In this document: positions 1-7,870 of the stretch, in pieces
Numbering within the stretch: the stretch's first letter is position 1
How the letters are laid out: every line of letters begins with the position of its first letter
From: Craurococcus roseus
GTDB lineage: Bacteria > Pseudomonadota > Alphaproteobacteria > Acetobacterales > Acetobacteraceae
Assembly: GCF_039523795.1 (NCBI RefSeq)
Contig: NZ_BAAAFZ010000015.1
Location: 1-64,000 of the forward strand
Direction: 5' to 3'
Length of the DNA stretch: 64,000 bases
Notes under the pieces: generated by a model
Database searches by the model: none
What the model was told of the DNA's origin: nothing
Seen by the model: the letters and a program-made list of their open reading frames with translations, nothing else
Position numbers and translations under genes: made by a program

Positions 1-2
1 CC

Positions 3-245
3 AACGTGGCCCGCGACGGCACGGCGGGCGGCGACCGGGCGCGCGCCGAGGCGGATGCGCTGGCCGCGGCGCGTCTCGCGCGCGCGGCCGGGGTGCCGGC
101 GGTGCTGGTGGACACCGCGCCGCGCCCGCGCCCCTTCGCCCGGCAACTGGCGGCGGAGATGGGGGGACGGTACCTGCCGCTTCCCGCCGGGAGCGGGACC
201 GCCGATGCCCTGGCGGGCGCGGTGCGGCGGCCCGCCGCGCCGTGA
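3..245 (+). CDS. bchD: Magnesium chelatase subunit D, C-terminal fragment
   Basis: Only about the last 80 codons are in the window and the frame is open to the left edge. The visible part has an NVARDG stretch, an Ala/Arg-rich helix, a strand ending in LVDTAPRP and a tail containing RYLPLP. These match the end of the von Willebrand A-type domain of BchD, which with BchI and BchH inserts Mg2+ into protoporphyrin IX at the start of bacteriochlorophyll synthesis. bchO follows 85 bases later, the usual order. The call rests on a short stretch plus this context. Confidence 0.8.
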   Translation, partial: NVARDGTAGGDRARAEADALAAARLARAAGVPAVLVDTAPRPRPFARQLAAEMGGRYLPLPAGSGTADALAGAVRRPAAP

Positions 246-330
246 CGGGGCGTTGCCCGCGGGGCTCCGCCGCCCATCTCTCCCCCATGCGCGCGGTGTG
301 CGGCGGCCCTATCCCGAAAGCTGCGGTCCG

Positions 331-1233
331 GTGAGCGACCGGCCCGTCTGGTCGCGCGACGGCCGCGATTGGCCGAACCGCGAGGCGAGCCGCTTCGTCG
401 AGGCCGGGGGGCTGCGCTGGCATTTGCAGGTGGCGGGGCAGGGGCCGGTGCTGCTGCTGGCCCACGGCACCGCGGCTTCCACGCATTCCTGGCGGGCGTT
501 GCTGCCGCTGCTCACGCGGAGCTTCACCGTCGTGGCGCCCGACCTGCCGGGCCACGGCTTCACCTCCATGCCGGCTGCCCCCGCCCGGGGCCTGTCGCTG
601 CCCGGCATGGCCGAGTCGCTCGGCGCGCTGGTGCGCGCGCTCGGCGTCGCGCCCGCCTTCGCCGCCGGCCATTCCGCGGGGACCGCCGTGCTGCTGCGCA
701 TGGCGCTCGACGGGCGCATCGCCCCGGACGCGGTGGTCGGGCTGAACGCCGCCCTGATGCCGATCGGCCGGGAGCACGCCGAGTTCTTCACGCGCACGGC
801 GAGGTTCCTCGCCGGCCTGTCCTTCGTGCCGAAGGTCTTCGCCTGGGGCGCGTCCAACCGATCGGTGGCGGAACGGCTGCTGCGCGACACCGGTTCGGCG
901 ATCGACGGGCGCGGGGTGGAGCTGTACGCGCGGCTGTTCCGGCATTCCGGCCACCTGTCGGCGGCGCTCGGCATGATGGCGAACTGGGATCTGCGGCCGC
1001 TGCTGCGCGACCTGCCGCGGCTCCGGCCGCCTTTGACGCTGGTGGTCGGCACCCGCGACCGCACCATCCCGCCGTCCGACGCGCAGCGGGTCAAGGAGGT
1101 GCTGCGCTCCGCCCGAATTGTGATCCTGCCGGGCCTCGGCCACCTCGCCCACGAGGAGCGGCCGGAGCAGGTGGCGGAGATCGTGCGGCGGGTCGCGGCG
1201 GAAACGGCGGCGGTGGCGCCCGCGTCCGCCTGA
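331..1233 (+). CDS. bchO: BchO, alpha/beta-hydrolase-fold protein of bacteriochlorophyll synthesis
   Basis: A 300-residue alpha/beta hydrolase with an HGTA oxyanion-type loop near residue 45, a GHSAG nucleophile elbow at 113-117 and a late GHLAHEE histidine segment. BchO sits next to bchD in photosynthesis clusters and is annotated as a magnesium-chelatase accessory protein; its reaction is not established. The GTG at 331 is chosen because it gives the family length and an N-terminus without the out-of-place Arg/Pro-rich extension of the longer frame. Its operon partner is bchD immediately upstream. Confidence 0.85.
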   Translation: MSDRPVWSRDGRDWPNREASRFVEAGGLRWHLQVAGQGPVLLLAHGTAASTHSWRALLPLLTRSFTVVAPDLPGHGFTSMPAAPARGLSLPGMAESLGALVRALGVAPAFAAGHSAGTAVLLRMALDGRIAPDAVVGLNAALMPIGREHAEFFTRTARFLAGLSFVPKVFAWGASNRSVAERLLRDTGSAIDGRGVELYARLFRHSGHLSAALGMMANWDLRPLLRDLPRLRPPLTLVVGTRDRTIPPSDAQRVKEVLRSARIVILPGLGHLAHEERPEQVAEIVRRVAAETAAVAPASA

Positions 1234-1263
1234 CGGCGCCGCGGGGTAGCGTGGGAGGGGCCG

Positions 1264-2637
1264 ATGGCGGCGCAGCATCCCCCGGCGGTGGAGGCCCCCG
1301 GGCGGGCGGGCCGAAGCGCCGCCGGCGCCGTGGCGGCGCCGCTGCCGCGCGACCACCCGCAGCGGCAAGCGCTGAACGACGAGGTCCACGCCCGGCCGCC
1401 CGAACCGCTGGCCGGGCCGCTGCGCGCCTCCTACGTCGCGCTGCTCGGCGACGCCGCCCAGCGGGAAGCGGCGCTGGACGCCGTGCGCGACCTCGCCCGG
1501 CGCTCCGGCGCCCGGACGCTGCCCGAGCCGGGCGCCAGCCATTACAGCGCCGATTTCGGGGCGTTCCGCCTCCGCTGGGAGCGGCACGGCGAGTTCACGC
1601 GCTGCATGGTGGTCGCGCCCGGCATTGGCGGCGACGACCCCTTCGCCGAGCCGGCGATCGGCGCCCTCCCGGACGGTTGGCTCGCCGCGGTGCCGGGCGA
1701 GGTGGTCGCGGCCGTGCATGCCGCACTGGTGCCGAGCGCCGGCGAGGGGCCGGCGCCGGACCTCGACGCGCTTTCGGGGCGCCACTTCGGCGGGAACCAG
1801 CTCATCGGCGGCGGCATCGTCGGCGGCCGGGGCGAGGCCTACACCGACTTCCGCATCCACCCGGACGGCTTCGGGCGCCTGCTGGTGCTCGACCGCGGCA
1901 TGGCGCCCTGGCAGGCCGGCCGCATGCTGCAGCGGCTGTTCGAGATCGAGACCTACCGCATCCTGGCGCTGCTCGCCTTCCCGGTGGCCAAGGACCTCGC
2001 GCCTTTCCTCGGCGGGCGGGAGCGCGCCTTGGCCGAGGTCGCCACCGCCTTGATCGGCGCCGGCGAGGCGGACGAGGCGGCGCTGCACGAGCGGCTCACC
2101 CGCTTGGCCGCCGAGATAGAGAGCCGCGAAGCCGCGACGCTGTTCCGCTTCGGCGCGGCGGCGGCCTACTACGACCTGGTGCGCCGCCGCATCGCCGAGC
2201 TGCGCGAAACGCGGATCGAGGGGTTGCCGACCTTCGAGGAGTTCACCGAACGGCGCTTGGCCCCCGCCATCGCCACCTGCGCGGCGGTGGCGCGGCGGCA
2301 GGAGGCGTTGTCGGCGCGTGTCGCGCGGGTGACGCAGCTCCTGTCCACCCGCGTCGAGATTTCCCGCGAGCGGCAGGCCTTCGCCGTCCTGGCCTCCATG
2401 GACCGGCGGGCGCGGTTGCAACTCCGCTTGCAGCAGACCGTGGAGGGCCTGTCGGTGGCGGCGATCACCTACTACGTGGTCGGGCTGGTCGGCTACGCGG
2501 CAAAGGCCGCGAAGGCGGCGGGCGCGTGGCGCGTGGAGCCGGACGTCGCGGTGGGCGTCGCCGTGCCGGTCGTGGCGGGGCTGGTGGCGCTCGGCTTGCG
2601 TCGCGTGCGGCGCGGCCTCGAACGCAGGGGTGATTGA
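1264..2637 (+). CDS. DUF3422 family membrane-anchored protein
   Basis: A 457-residue protein with the DUF3422 opening (HPQR..LNDEVHARPPEPL near residues 37-54), a long mostly helical middle, and two hydrophobic segments between about residues 398 and 448 followed by a basic tail. It probably sits in the inner membrane with the large N-terminal part in the cytoplasm. The family is widespread in proteobacteria and has no known function. The ATG has a GGGAGGGG Shine-Dalgarno sequence a few bases upstream and lies 30 bases after bchO, so it may be co-transcribed, although nothing links it to photosynthesis. Confidence 0.85.
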   Translation: MAAQHPPAVEAPGRAGRSAAGAVAAPLPRDHPQRQALNDEVHARPPEPLAGPLRASYVALLGDAAQREAALDAVRDLARRSGARTLPEPGASHYSADFGAFRLRWERHGEFTRCMVVAPGIGGDDPFAEPAIGALPDGWLAAVPGEVVAAVHAALVPSAGEGPAPDLDALSGRHFGGNQLIGGGIVGGRGEAYTDFRIHPDGFGRLLVLDRGMAPWQAGRMLQRLFEIETYRILALLAFPVAKDLAPFLGGRERALAEVATALIGAGEADEAALHERLTRLAAEIESREAATLFRFGAAAAYYDLVRRRIAELRETRIEGLPTFEEFTERRLAPAIATCAAVARRQEALSARVARVTQLLSTRVEISRERQAFAVLASMDRRARLQLRLQQTVEGLSVAAITYYVVGLVGYAAKAAKAAGAWRVEPDVAVGVAVPVVAGLVALGLRRVRRGLERRGD

Positions 2638-2750
2638 GGACGGTGCGGGCGCGCGCCGGGTCGGGGTCTTCCGGCCGGCCGCGGGCTCGGGCGTCATCGC
2701 CGGGAACCGCCGGGCCTCCGGCTGTGGCCGTCGCGCCGAAGGGGGTCCGC

Positions 2751-3110
2751 ATGGCGGTGATGCGGGTGGTGGCGAACATCGTGGCCGATGCCGTCGGGCC
2801 GGCGCGGGCGTTCTACGGCGGCCTTCTGGGTATGGAGGTCGCAACTGCCCTTGGCTGAAGCGTGACGTTCTCGTCCGGCGCGCGCACGACGCCGCGGGTG
2901 AGCGTGGCGACCGAAAGTGGGTCCGGCACATTGCTCTCGGACATCCCGATCGGGGTGGACGATCTGAACGGAGTGTAAGAGCGGTCGGCTGGCCGCGGCT
3001 TCGGCGTGGAGTACTGCCCCGCCGATGAGCCTTGGGGCGTCAGGCGGTTCTTCGTGCGCGATCCATTCGGCCGGCTCCTCAACATCCTCGCCCATGTGAA
3101 GGCAAGATGA
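2751..3110 (+). pseudogene. Broken VOC (glyoxalase/bleomycin-resistance) family gene
   Basis: The start is a normal VOC protein (MAVMRVVANIVADAVGPARA then FYGGLLGMEVA) but the frame stops at 2856-2858. The rest of the family pattern continues in other frames. One piece reads TFSSGARTTPRVSVATESGS and goes on to DIPIGVDDLNGV before a stop around 2980. Another reads GVEYCPADEPWGVRRFFVRD, then PFGRLLNILAHV, to the stop at 3108-3110. Together these cover a whole ~120-residue VOC domain including the C-terminal DPFGRLLN metal-site region. At least two frame changes are needed, so I call it a decayed gene rather than several small genes. Confidence 0.75.
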
Positions 3111-3163
3111 GCCGCTTGGTCCGGACCGGGGCGTTGAACCGTCGATTCCCGCTTGGCAGCGAC

Positions 3164-3207
3164 TGTCAAGTCTGACTTACAATGCAGATTGTATGGATGG
3201 ATTGACA
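3164..3207. promoter_or_regulatory. Pair of PpsR/CrtJ-type sites at the crtI promoter and start
   Basis: Two perfect TGT-N12-ACA motifs lie at 3164-3181 and 3190-3207 with exactly 8 bases between them, the arrangement described for CrtJ/PpsR tetramer binding. The first overlaps a possible -10 (TACAAT, 3178-3183) with a weak -35 (TTGGCA, 3153-3158; 19-base spacer). The second covers the crtI start codon at 3193. Known biology: PpsR/CrtJ represses crt and bch promoters under aerobic and light conditions. Function here is inferred from motif and position. Confidence 0.75.
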
Positions 3208-4749
3208 GCAGCGAGGCCGCTGGCGCCGCGCGCCGACGCCGCCGCACCGCAACGGCACGATCGGCGTCCGCACGCCGTGGTGATCGGCAGCGGCTTCGGC
3301 GGACTCGCCGCCGCGGTGCGACTCGGCGCGCGCGGCTACCGCGTGACGGTGCTGGAGCGGTTGGATGCGCCGGGCGGCCGCGCCCGGGTCCATCGGCAGG
3401 ACGGCTTCACCTTCGACGCCGGCCCCACCATCGTCACCGCGCCGTTCCTGTTCGAGGAGCTTTGGGCGCTCTGCGGCCGGCGGCTCGCCGACGACGTCGA
3501 ACTGGTGCCCTCGTCGCCCTTCTACCGGTTGCGCTTCGCGGACGGCTCCACCTTCGACTGCTCCGCCGACCCGGCGGCGATGCGTGCCGAGGTGGCGCGG
3601 CTCAGCCCCGGCGACGTCGGTGGGTACGAGCGCTTCATGCGGCTGAGCGAGCGGATGTGCCGCGTCGGCTTCGAGGAACTCGGCCACGCGCCGTTCTGCT
3701 CCGTGGCGTCCATGGCGCGCGTGGCGCCGGACCTGCTGCGCTTGGGCGGGCTGCGGAGCGTCCACGGCCTCGTCGCGCGCCACGTGCGCGACGAGCGGTT
3801 GCGCGTGGCGTTGTCCTTCCACCCGCTGCTGATCGGCGGCAACCCCTTCTCGGCGAGCGGCCTCTACGCGCTGATCGCGCACCTGGAGCGGCGCTGGGGC
3901 GTGTGGTGGGCCATGGGCGGCACCGGCAGCCTCGTGCGCGGGCTGGTCGGGTTGGTCGAAGGGCAGGGCGGCCGGGTGCGGCTCGGCGCCGAGGTCCGGC
4001 GCATCACCGCGCGGGACGGCCGGGCGACGGGCGTTGTGCTCGCCTCCGGCGAGGCGGTGGCGGCCGAGGTGGTGGTCTCAAACGCCGACTCCGCTTGGAC
4101 CTACGAGCGGATGCTGCCCCCGGAGCACCGGCGGCGGCGCTGGACCGCTGGGCGGCTGCGGCGCGCGCGGCATTCCATGGGCCTCTTCGTCTGGTACTTC
4201 GGCACCAAGCGCCGCTACGAGAACGTCGGGCACCACACCATCCTGCTCGGCCCGCGCTACCGCGGGCTGCTGCGCGACATCTTCTCCCGCAAGGTGCTTC
4301 CCCCGGACTTCAGCCTGTACCTGCACCGGCCGACCGCGACCGACCCTTCGATGGCGCCGCCGGGGTGCGATTGCTTCTACGTGCTGTCGCCGGTGCCGAA
4401 CCTCGACGCCGCCAACCTCGACTGGGAGGCGGCGGCTGCGCCCTACCGGCGCGCCATCGCGCGGCACCTGTCGGAAACGCTGCTGCCGGGGCTGGAGGAG
4501 GCGGTCGTGACGTCGCGCGTGGCGACGCCGCTCGACTTCCGCGACGACCTCCTTTCGCCGCGCGGCGCCGGCTTCGGACTGGAGCCGGTGCTGTGGCAGA
4601 GCGCTTGGTTCCGTCCGCACAACAGGAGCGAGGAATTGGAGAACCTCTACCTGGTGGGCGCCGGCACCCACCCAGGCGCCGGCATCCCCGGCGTGCTGTC
4701 CTCGGCCAAGGTGCTCGACGCGTTGGTGCCCCATGCGCGCGCCGTTTGA
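3193..4749 (+). CDS. crtI: Phytoene desaturase
   Basis: A 518-residue FAD enzyme with the dinucleotide-binding GSGFGG motif at residues 32-37, the E(R)LDAPGGRA segment that follows it, and the C-terminal carotene-desaturase signature GAGTHPGAGIPGVLSSAK. CrtI desaturates phytoene stepwise to neurosporene or lycopene at the membrane. The ATG at 3193 is the only start upstream of the FAD motif apart from a TTG four codons later. It lacks a clear Shine-Dalgarno sequence and lies within a putative PpsR site, so the mRNA leader may be very short. It overlaps crtB by 17 bases. Confidence 0.93.
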   Translation: MDGLTAARPLAPRADAAAPQRHDRRPHAVVIGSGFGGLAAAVRLGARGYRVTVLERLDAPGGRARVHRQDGFTFDAGPTIVTAPFLFEELWALCGRRLADDVELVPSSPFYRLRFADGSTFDCSADPAAMRAEVARLSPGDVGGYERFMRLSERMCRVGFEELGHAPFCSVASMARVAPDLLRLGGLRSVHGLVARHVRDERLRVALSFHPLLIGGNPFSASGLYALIAHLERRWGVWWAMGGTGSLVRGLVGLVEGQGGRVRLGAEVRRITARDGRATGVVLASGEAVAAEVVVSNADSAWTYERMLPPEHRRRRWTAGRLRRARHSMGLFVWYFGTKRRYENVGHHTILLGPRYRGLLRDIFSRKVLPPDFSLYLHRPTATDPSMAPPGCDCFYVLSPVPNLDAANLDWEAAAAPYRRAIARHLSETLLPGLEEAVVTSRVATPLDFRDDLLSPRGAGFGLEPVLWQSAWFRPHNRSEELENLYLVGAGTHPGAGIPGVLSSAKVLDALVPHARAV

Positions 4750-5818
4750 CGCGGCGGAGCACGCGGCCGACCTCGCGGCGTGCCGGGCGCTGCTGCGCGG
4801 CGGGTCGCGCTCCTTCCACGCGGCGTCGTTGCTGCTCCCGGCGCGGGTGCGGGCGCCGGCCTCGGCGCTCTACGCCTTCTGCCGCCTGGCCGACGACGCG
4901 GTCGACCTCGAGGGCGGCCGAGCGGCGGCGGTGGCGCGGTTGCGCGAGCGCCTGGCGCGGGCCTACGAGGGCCGGCCGCTGCCCATACCGGCCGACCGCG
5001 CCTTCGCTGCCGTCGTGTCGCGGCACGGCATCCCCCCCGCGCTGCCCGAAGCGCTGCTGGAAGGGCTCGCCTGGGACGCCGAGGGCGGCCGGCGCTACGA
5101 AGACCTTCCGGCGCTAGAGGCCTACGCCGCGCGGGTGGCCGGTTCCGTGGGCTGCATGATGGCGGTGCTCATGGGCGTGAGGGACCGGGACGCGTTGGGG
5201 CGCGCCTGCGACCTCGGCGTTGCGATGCAACTGACCAACATCGCCCGCGACGTCGGCGAGGACGCGCGCGCCGGCCGCCTCTACTTGCCGCTGCGCTGGC
5301 TGCGAGAGGCGGGGCTCGACCCGGACGCTTGGCTCGCGCGGCCGTCCTTCGATCCAGCGGTGGCGGCCGTGGTGCGACGACTGCTCCGGGCGGCGGAGGG
5401 CCTGTACCTCCGCGGCGGGGCGGGCATCGCGGCGCTGCCCGCGGAGTGCCGGCCCGGCATCCGCGCCGCCGGGCTGCTCTACGCGGGCATCGGGCGGGAG
5501 GTGGAGCGGAAAGGCTTCGACTCGGTGAGCGCGCGTGCCCGCGTGCCGGCCTCGCGCAAGGCCGCCCTGGTGTTGCGCGCGGCGCTGCCGATGGGCGTCG
5601 GCCGTTCCGCGCGGGAGGCAACGGCGCTTCCCTCGCCAGCGACGCGGTTCCTGGTGGACGCCGTCCCCGAAACGGCGCCGGCGCCTCCGCCCGCTTCTGG
5701 CTCGTCCGGGTGGGGTTTGGAGGCGCGCGCGGTGTGGGTGATCGACCTGTTCGCGCGCCTGGAGCGCCGGGACCGCGATGCCACGGCGCCCGCGCCCGCG
5801 ACGCGTGTCGGCGGGTAA
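4733..5818 (+). CDS. crtB: Phytoene synthase
   Basis: A 361-residue trans-isoprenyl diphosphate synthase of the squalene/phytoene group. The two Asp-rich substrate-Mg2+ motifs are visible: DDAVD at 54-58 and NIARDVGED at 169-177, with the LYAFCRLADD context typical of CrtB. It condenses two geranylgeranyl diphosphates to phytoene, the substrate of the upstream CrtI, and GGPP would come from crtE about 5 kb downstream. The start overlaps the end of crtI, which suggests translational coupling. The C-terminal ~60 residues are Pro/Ala-rich and poorly conserved. Confidence 0.93.
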   Translation: MRAPFDAAEHAADLAACRALLRGGSRSFHAASLLLPARVRAPASALYAFCRLADDAVDLEGGRAAAVARLRERLARAYEGRPLPIPADRAFAAVVSRHGIPPALPEALLEGLAWDAEGGRRYEDLPALEAYAARVAGSVGCMMAVLMGVRDRDALGRACDLGVAMQLTNIARDVGEDARAGRLYLPLRWLREAGLDPDAWLARPSFDPAVAAVVRRLLRAAEGLYLRGGAGIAALPAECRPGIRAAGLLYAGIGREVERKGFDSVSARARVPASRKAALVLRAALPMGVGRSAREATALPSPATRFLVDAVPETAPAPPPASGSSGWGLEARAVWVIDLFARLERRDRDATAPAPATRVGG

Positions 5819-5824
5819 CGGGAG

Positions 5825-6163
5825 GTGTTCCGGCACTGGGCGGGGGCGATCATGGCGTCGGCGGGCCTCGGGCTGGTGTGGCTCGCCGCGCTCCGCCGCC
5901 GCTTTGCCAAGGAGGCCGCGGCGCGCGGCGAGGCGCCGCCGCCGCTCCACCCTTCGCTAGTGCCACTGGCCGACATCGGCCCGCCGATCATCGTCTTCGG
6001 CCTGTTCGTCGCCGGTGGCCAAGCGGCGCTCGCCTTCCTCCTAACCGGCGGGGGCGGCGTCTTTTCCATGTTCGACTTGGCCGGCTTCCTGGCCCTGCTG
6101 TTCGGCTACGGCGTTTGGGTGAAGGCCAAGGTGGCCCACCGCGTCCGAACGTATCGGGGGTGA
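5825..6163 (+). CDS. Small three-helix membrane protein of unknown function
   Basis: A 112-residue hydrophobic protein lying 6 bases after crtB and so probably in the crtI-crtB transcript. Hydrophobic segments appear near residues 9-23, 50-72 and 81-98, with a basic patch (RRRFAKEAA) after the first and a basic C-terminus. I do not recognise a family. The start is uncertain: GTG at 5825 is used, but the ATG at 5852 (MASAGLGLV) is equally possible. Confidence 0.6.
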   Translation: MFRHWAGAIMASAGLGLVWLAALRRRFAKEAAARGEAPPPLHPSLVPLADIGPPIIVFGLFVAGGQAALAFLLTGGGGVFSMFDLAGFLALLFGYGVWVKAKVAHRVRTYRG

Positions 6164-6265
6164 AGAGCCCGATCACGCTTTCGCCATGAGGCGGCCTGCA
6201 ACTGCCGTCCGCGCTCACGTTGGATGGCGGCGCGCCGGGGCGTGCGCGACGCGGAGAAGCGCAGA

Positions 6266-6445
6266 ATGAACTGGGAATTCTTCCTGAGCTGGCAGTTCGG
6301 CATGACGTTGCTGGCGGCCTTGGCGATAGGCATCTGGCAGTTGCGATCGATCAAGCGCAGCCGCGAAAAGCGCGGCGAGGCCGGCCACGTCAGCCACCCG
6401 CCGGCGGAAAAGGGGCCGCCGGGCGACGGCACCCCGCCGCGCTGA
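6266..6445 (+). CDS. Small single-pass membrane protein, unknown
   Basis: The ATG at 6266 gives a 59-residue protein beginning MNWEFFLSW, with one membrane segment (about residues 8-22) and a very basic, then Pro/Gly-rich tail. A GGAGAAG sequence 8-14 bases upstream could be the ribosome site. It has the same build (short N-terminus, one helix, basic tail) as the small protein at 7533-7730 on the other side of the DUF2189 gene. No family recognised. Confidence 0.5.
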   Translation: MNWEFFLSWQFGMTLLAALAIGIWQLRSIKRSREKRGEAGHVSHPPAEKGPPGDGTPPR

Positions 6446-6469
6446 CCCGACGGCCCGCCTCCGCTCCCG

Positions 6470-7309
6470 CTAGGATTCGACGACCTTGCGGTAGAGGTGC
6501 CAAGTGCCGTGGCCGAGCAGCGGCATCACCACGGCAAGGCCGATGAAGATCGGCAAACTGCCCGCGAACAGCAGGACCGCGACCGTGAGGCCCCACGCGG
6601 CCATCGGGACAGGGTTGGCCGCCACGGCGCGAAGCGAGGTGCGCACGGCCACGCCGGGCCCGACATCGCGGTCCAGCAACAGCGGGAAGGACACCACGGT
6701 CAGCGCCAGCACGGCCACCGCGAACAGGAAGCCCACGGCATTGCCGATCAGGATGAGCCGCCATCCCTCGGGCGTGTTGAAGACGAGGTTCGTGAACTCC
6801 TCGACGGAGGAGGGTCGGGCCACGGCGCCGAGGGTCGCGTCGTAGATCCACTGCGCGGCCAGCACCCACAGGCCGAAAATGACCAGCAGCATCAGCCCGA
6901 GCGCCACGATGGACAGGATCGCCGGCGACCGGAGCACCGCGAAGGCGTCGAGCCAGGAGACGGCCCAGCCCCGTTCGCGCCGCCGGCTGATCTCGTAGAT
7001 CCCGAGCGCGGCGACCGGGCCCATGATCGAGAGGCCGGCGAGCAGCGGGTAGAACAGCGGCATCAGATCGCCGCCGGCCGTCGCCCGCGCGGCGATGAAG
7101 CCGATCAACGGATAGAGCAGGCCCAGGAACAGCAACTGCGTGGGCGCTGCCAGGAAGTCCTGCCAGCCCAGGCGCAAGGCGTCGCCGATGTCGGAAACGG
7201 CGATGCGCCGGATGGCCGGTTCCGCGGCCGCCGACGCCCCTGCCTGCGCCCCGACGGGCGCCCCCGTGGTGGCCGGCGCGCCGTGCCGGGAAGTCCAGGT
7301 TTCGGCCAT
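6470..7309 (-). CDS. DUF2189 family integral membrane protein
   Basis: A 279-residue polytopic protein with about six hydrophobic segments after a soluble Ala-rich N-terminus. The IRRIAVSDIGDALRLGWQDF motif before the first helix and the GPVAALGIYEISRRRERG segment in the middle are characteristic of DUF2189 proteins, whose function is unknown. The ATG at 7309 has an AGGAGG Shine-Dalgarno sequence 7 bases upstream, which rules out the longer in-frame extension. It is read against the surrounding crtI-crtB and crtE genes. Confidence 0.85.
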   Translation of the reverse strand: MAETWTSRHGAPATTGAPVGAQAGASAAAEPAIRRIAVSDIGDALRLGWQDFLAAPTQLLFLGLLYPLIGFIAARATAGGDLMPLFYPLLAGLSIMGPVAALGIYEISRRRERGWAVSWLDAFAVLRSPAILSIVALGLMLLVIFGLWVLAAQWIYDATLGAVARPSSVEEFTNLVFNTPEGWRLILIGNAVGFLFAVAVLALTVVSFPLLLDRDVGPGVAVRTSLRAVAANPVPMAAWGLTVAVLLFAGSLPIFIGLAVVMPLLGHGTWHLYRKVVES

Positions 7310-7532
7310 GTTCGATCCTCCTGACGAACCGCGACCGGAGGCGGCGCGCGCGCGACCTTGGCGGCGTCGCGCCAGGCTCGGGTCGGGATCTCGCGAGGAG
7401 GCTACCACCCTCCTAGGGCGGATCGCAGGATACAATGTTCAAGTTCTGATGTACTTCGTTCCCTCGGCGCCTTGCCGCCATGCGGAGCCGGCCCAGTTGA
7501 ACCCGGCACCGGACGCATCGGAGGGTGACGCC

Positions 7533-7730
7533 GTGGAGCAGGAGAACGCGTATTTCGCCGCGCTCAAGCTCTTCTTGGTCTTCGGTCCGCTTCTCGGCTT
7601 GGCGGCGCTGGAGTTGATCATGCTGCGGCGGGACAAGCGGCGCGCCGTGAGGGGCGAACCGTTGGTTCCGGCGCGGCGGGGCGGCAGCACGGGAGTGCGC
7701 GACGCGGCTTTGTCGGACCCGGCCCGGTAG
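7533..7730 (+). CDS. Small single-pass membrane protein, unknown
   Basis: The GTG at 7533 preceded by GGAGGG (7520-7525) gives a 65-residue protein. It has one hydrophobic helix (about residues 8-29) followed by LRRDKRRAVRGEPLVP and a polar tail. A TACAAT -10-like box lies at 7430-7435. The divergent DUF2189 gene is upstream and the convergent crtC downstream. I do not recognise the family; the ribosome site and membrane segment are the main support. Confidence 0.5.
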   Translation: MEQENAYFAALKLFLVFGPLLGLAALELIMLRRDKRRAVRGEPLVPARRGGSTGVRDAALSDPAR

Positions 7731-7870
7731 GGACAGGGTAGGCGTCGGACCCCGCTTCTTTACCCTCTCACCTGGCGTCTCGTGTGCTTTTGGGACAAAA
7801 GACGCGGGGCGGGCGTTGGCTCGCCCAATGTAGCCTGTCCGCCTGCCCCGGCTCCACCGAAATCCCCGGT

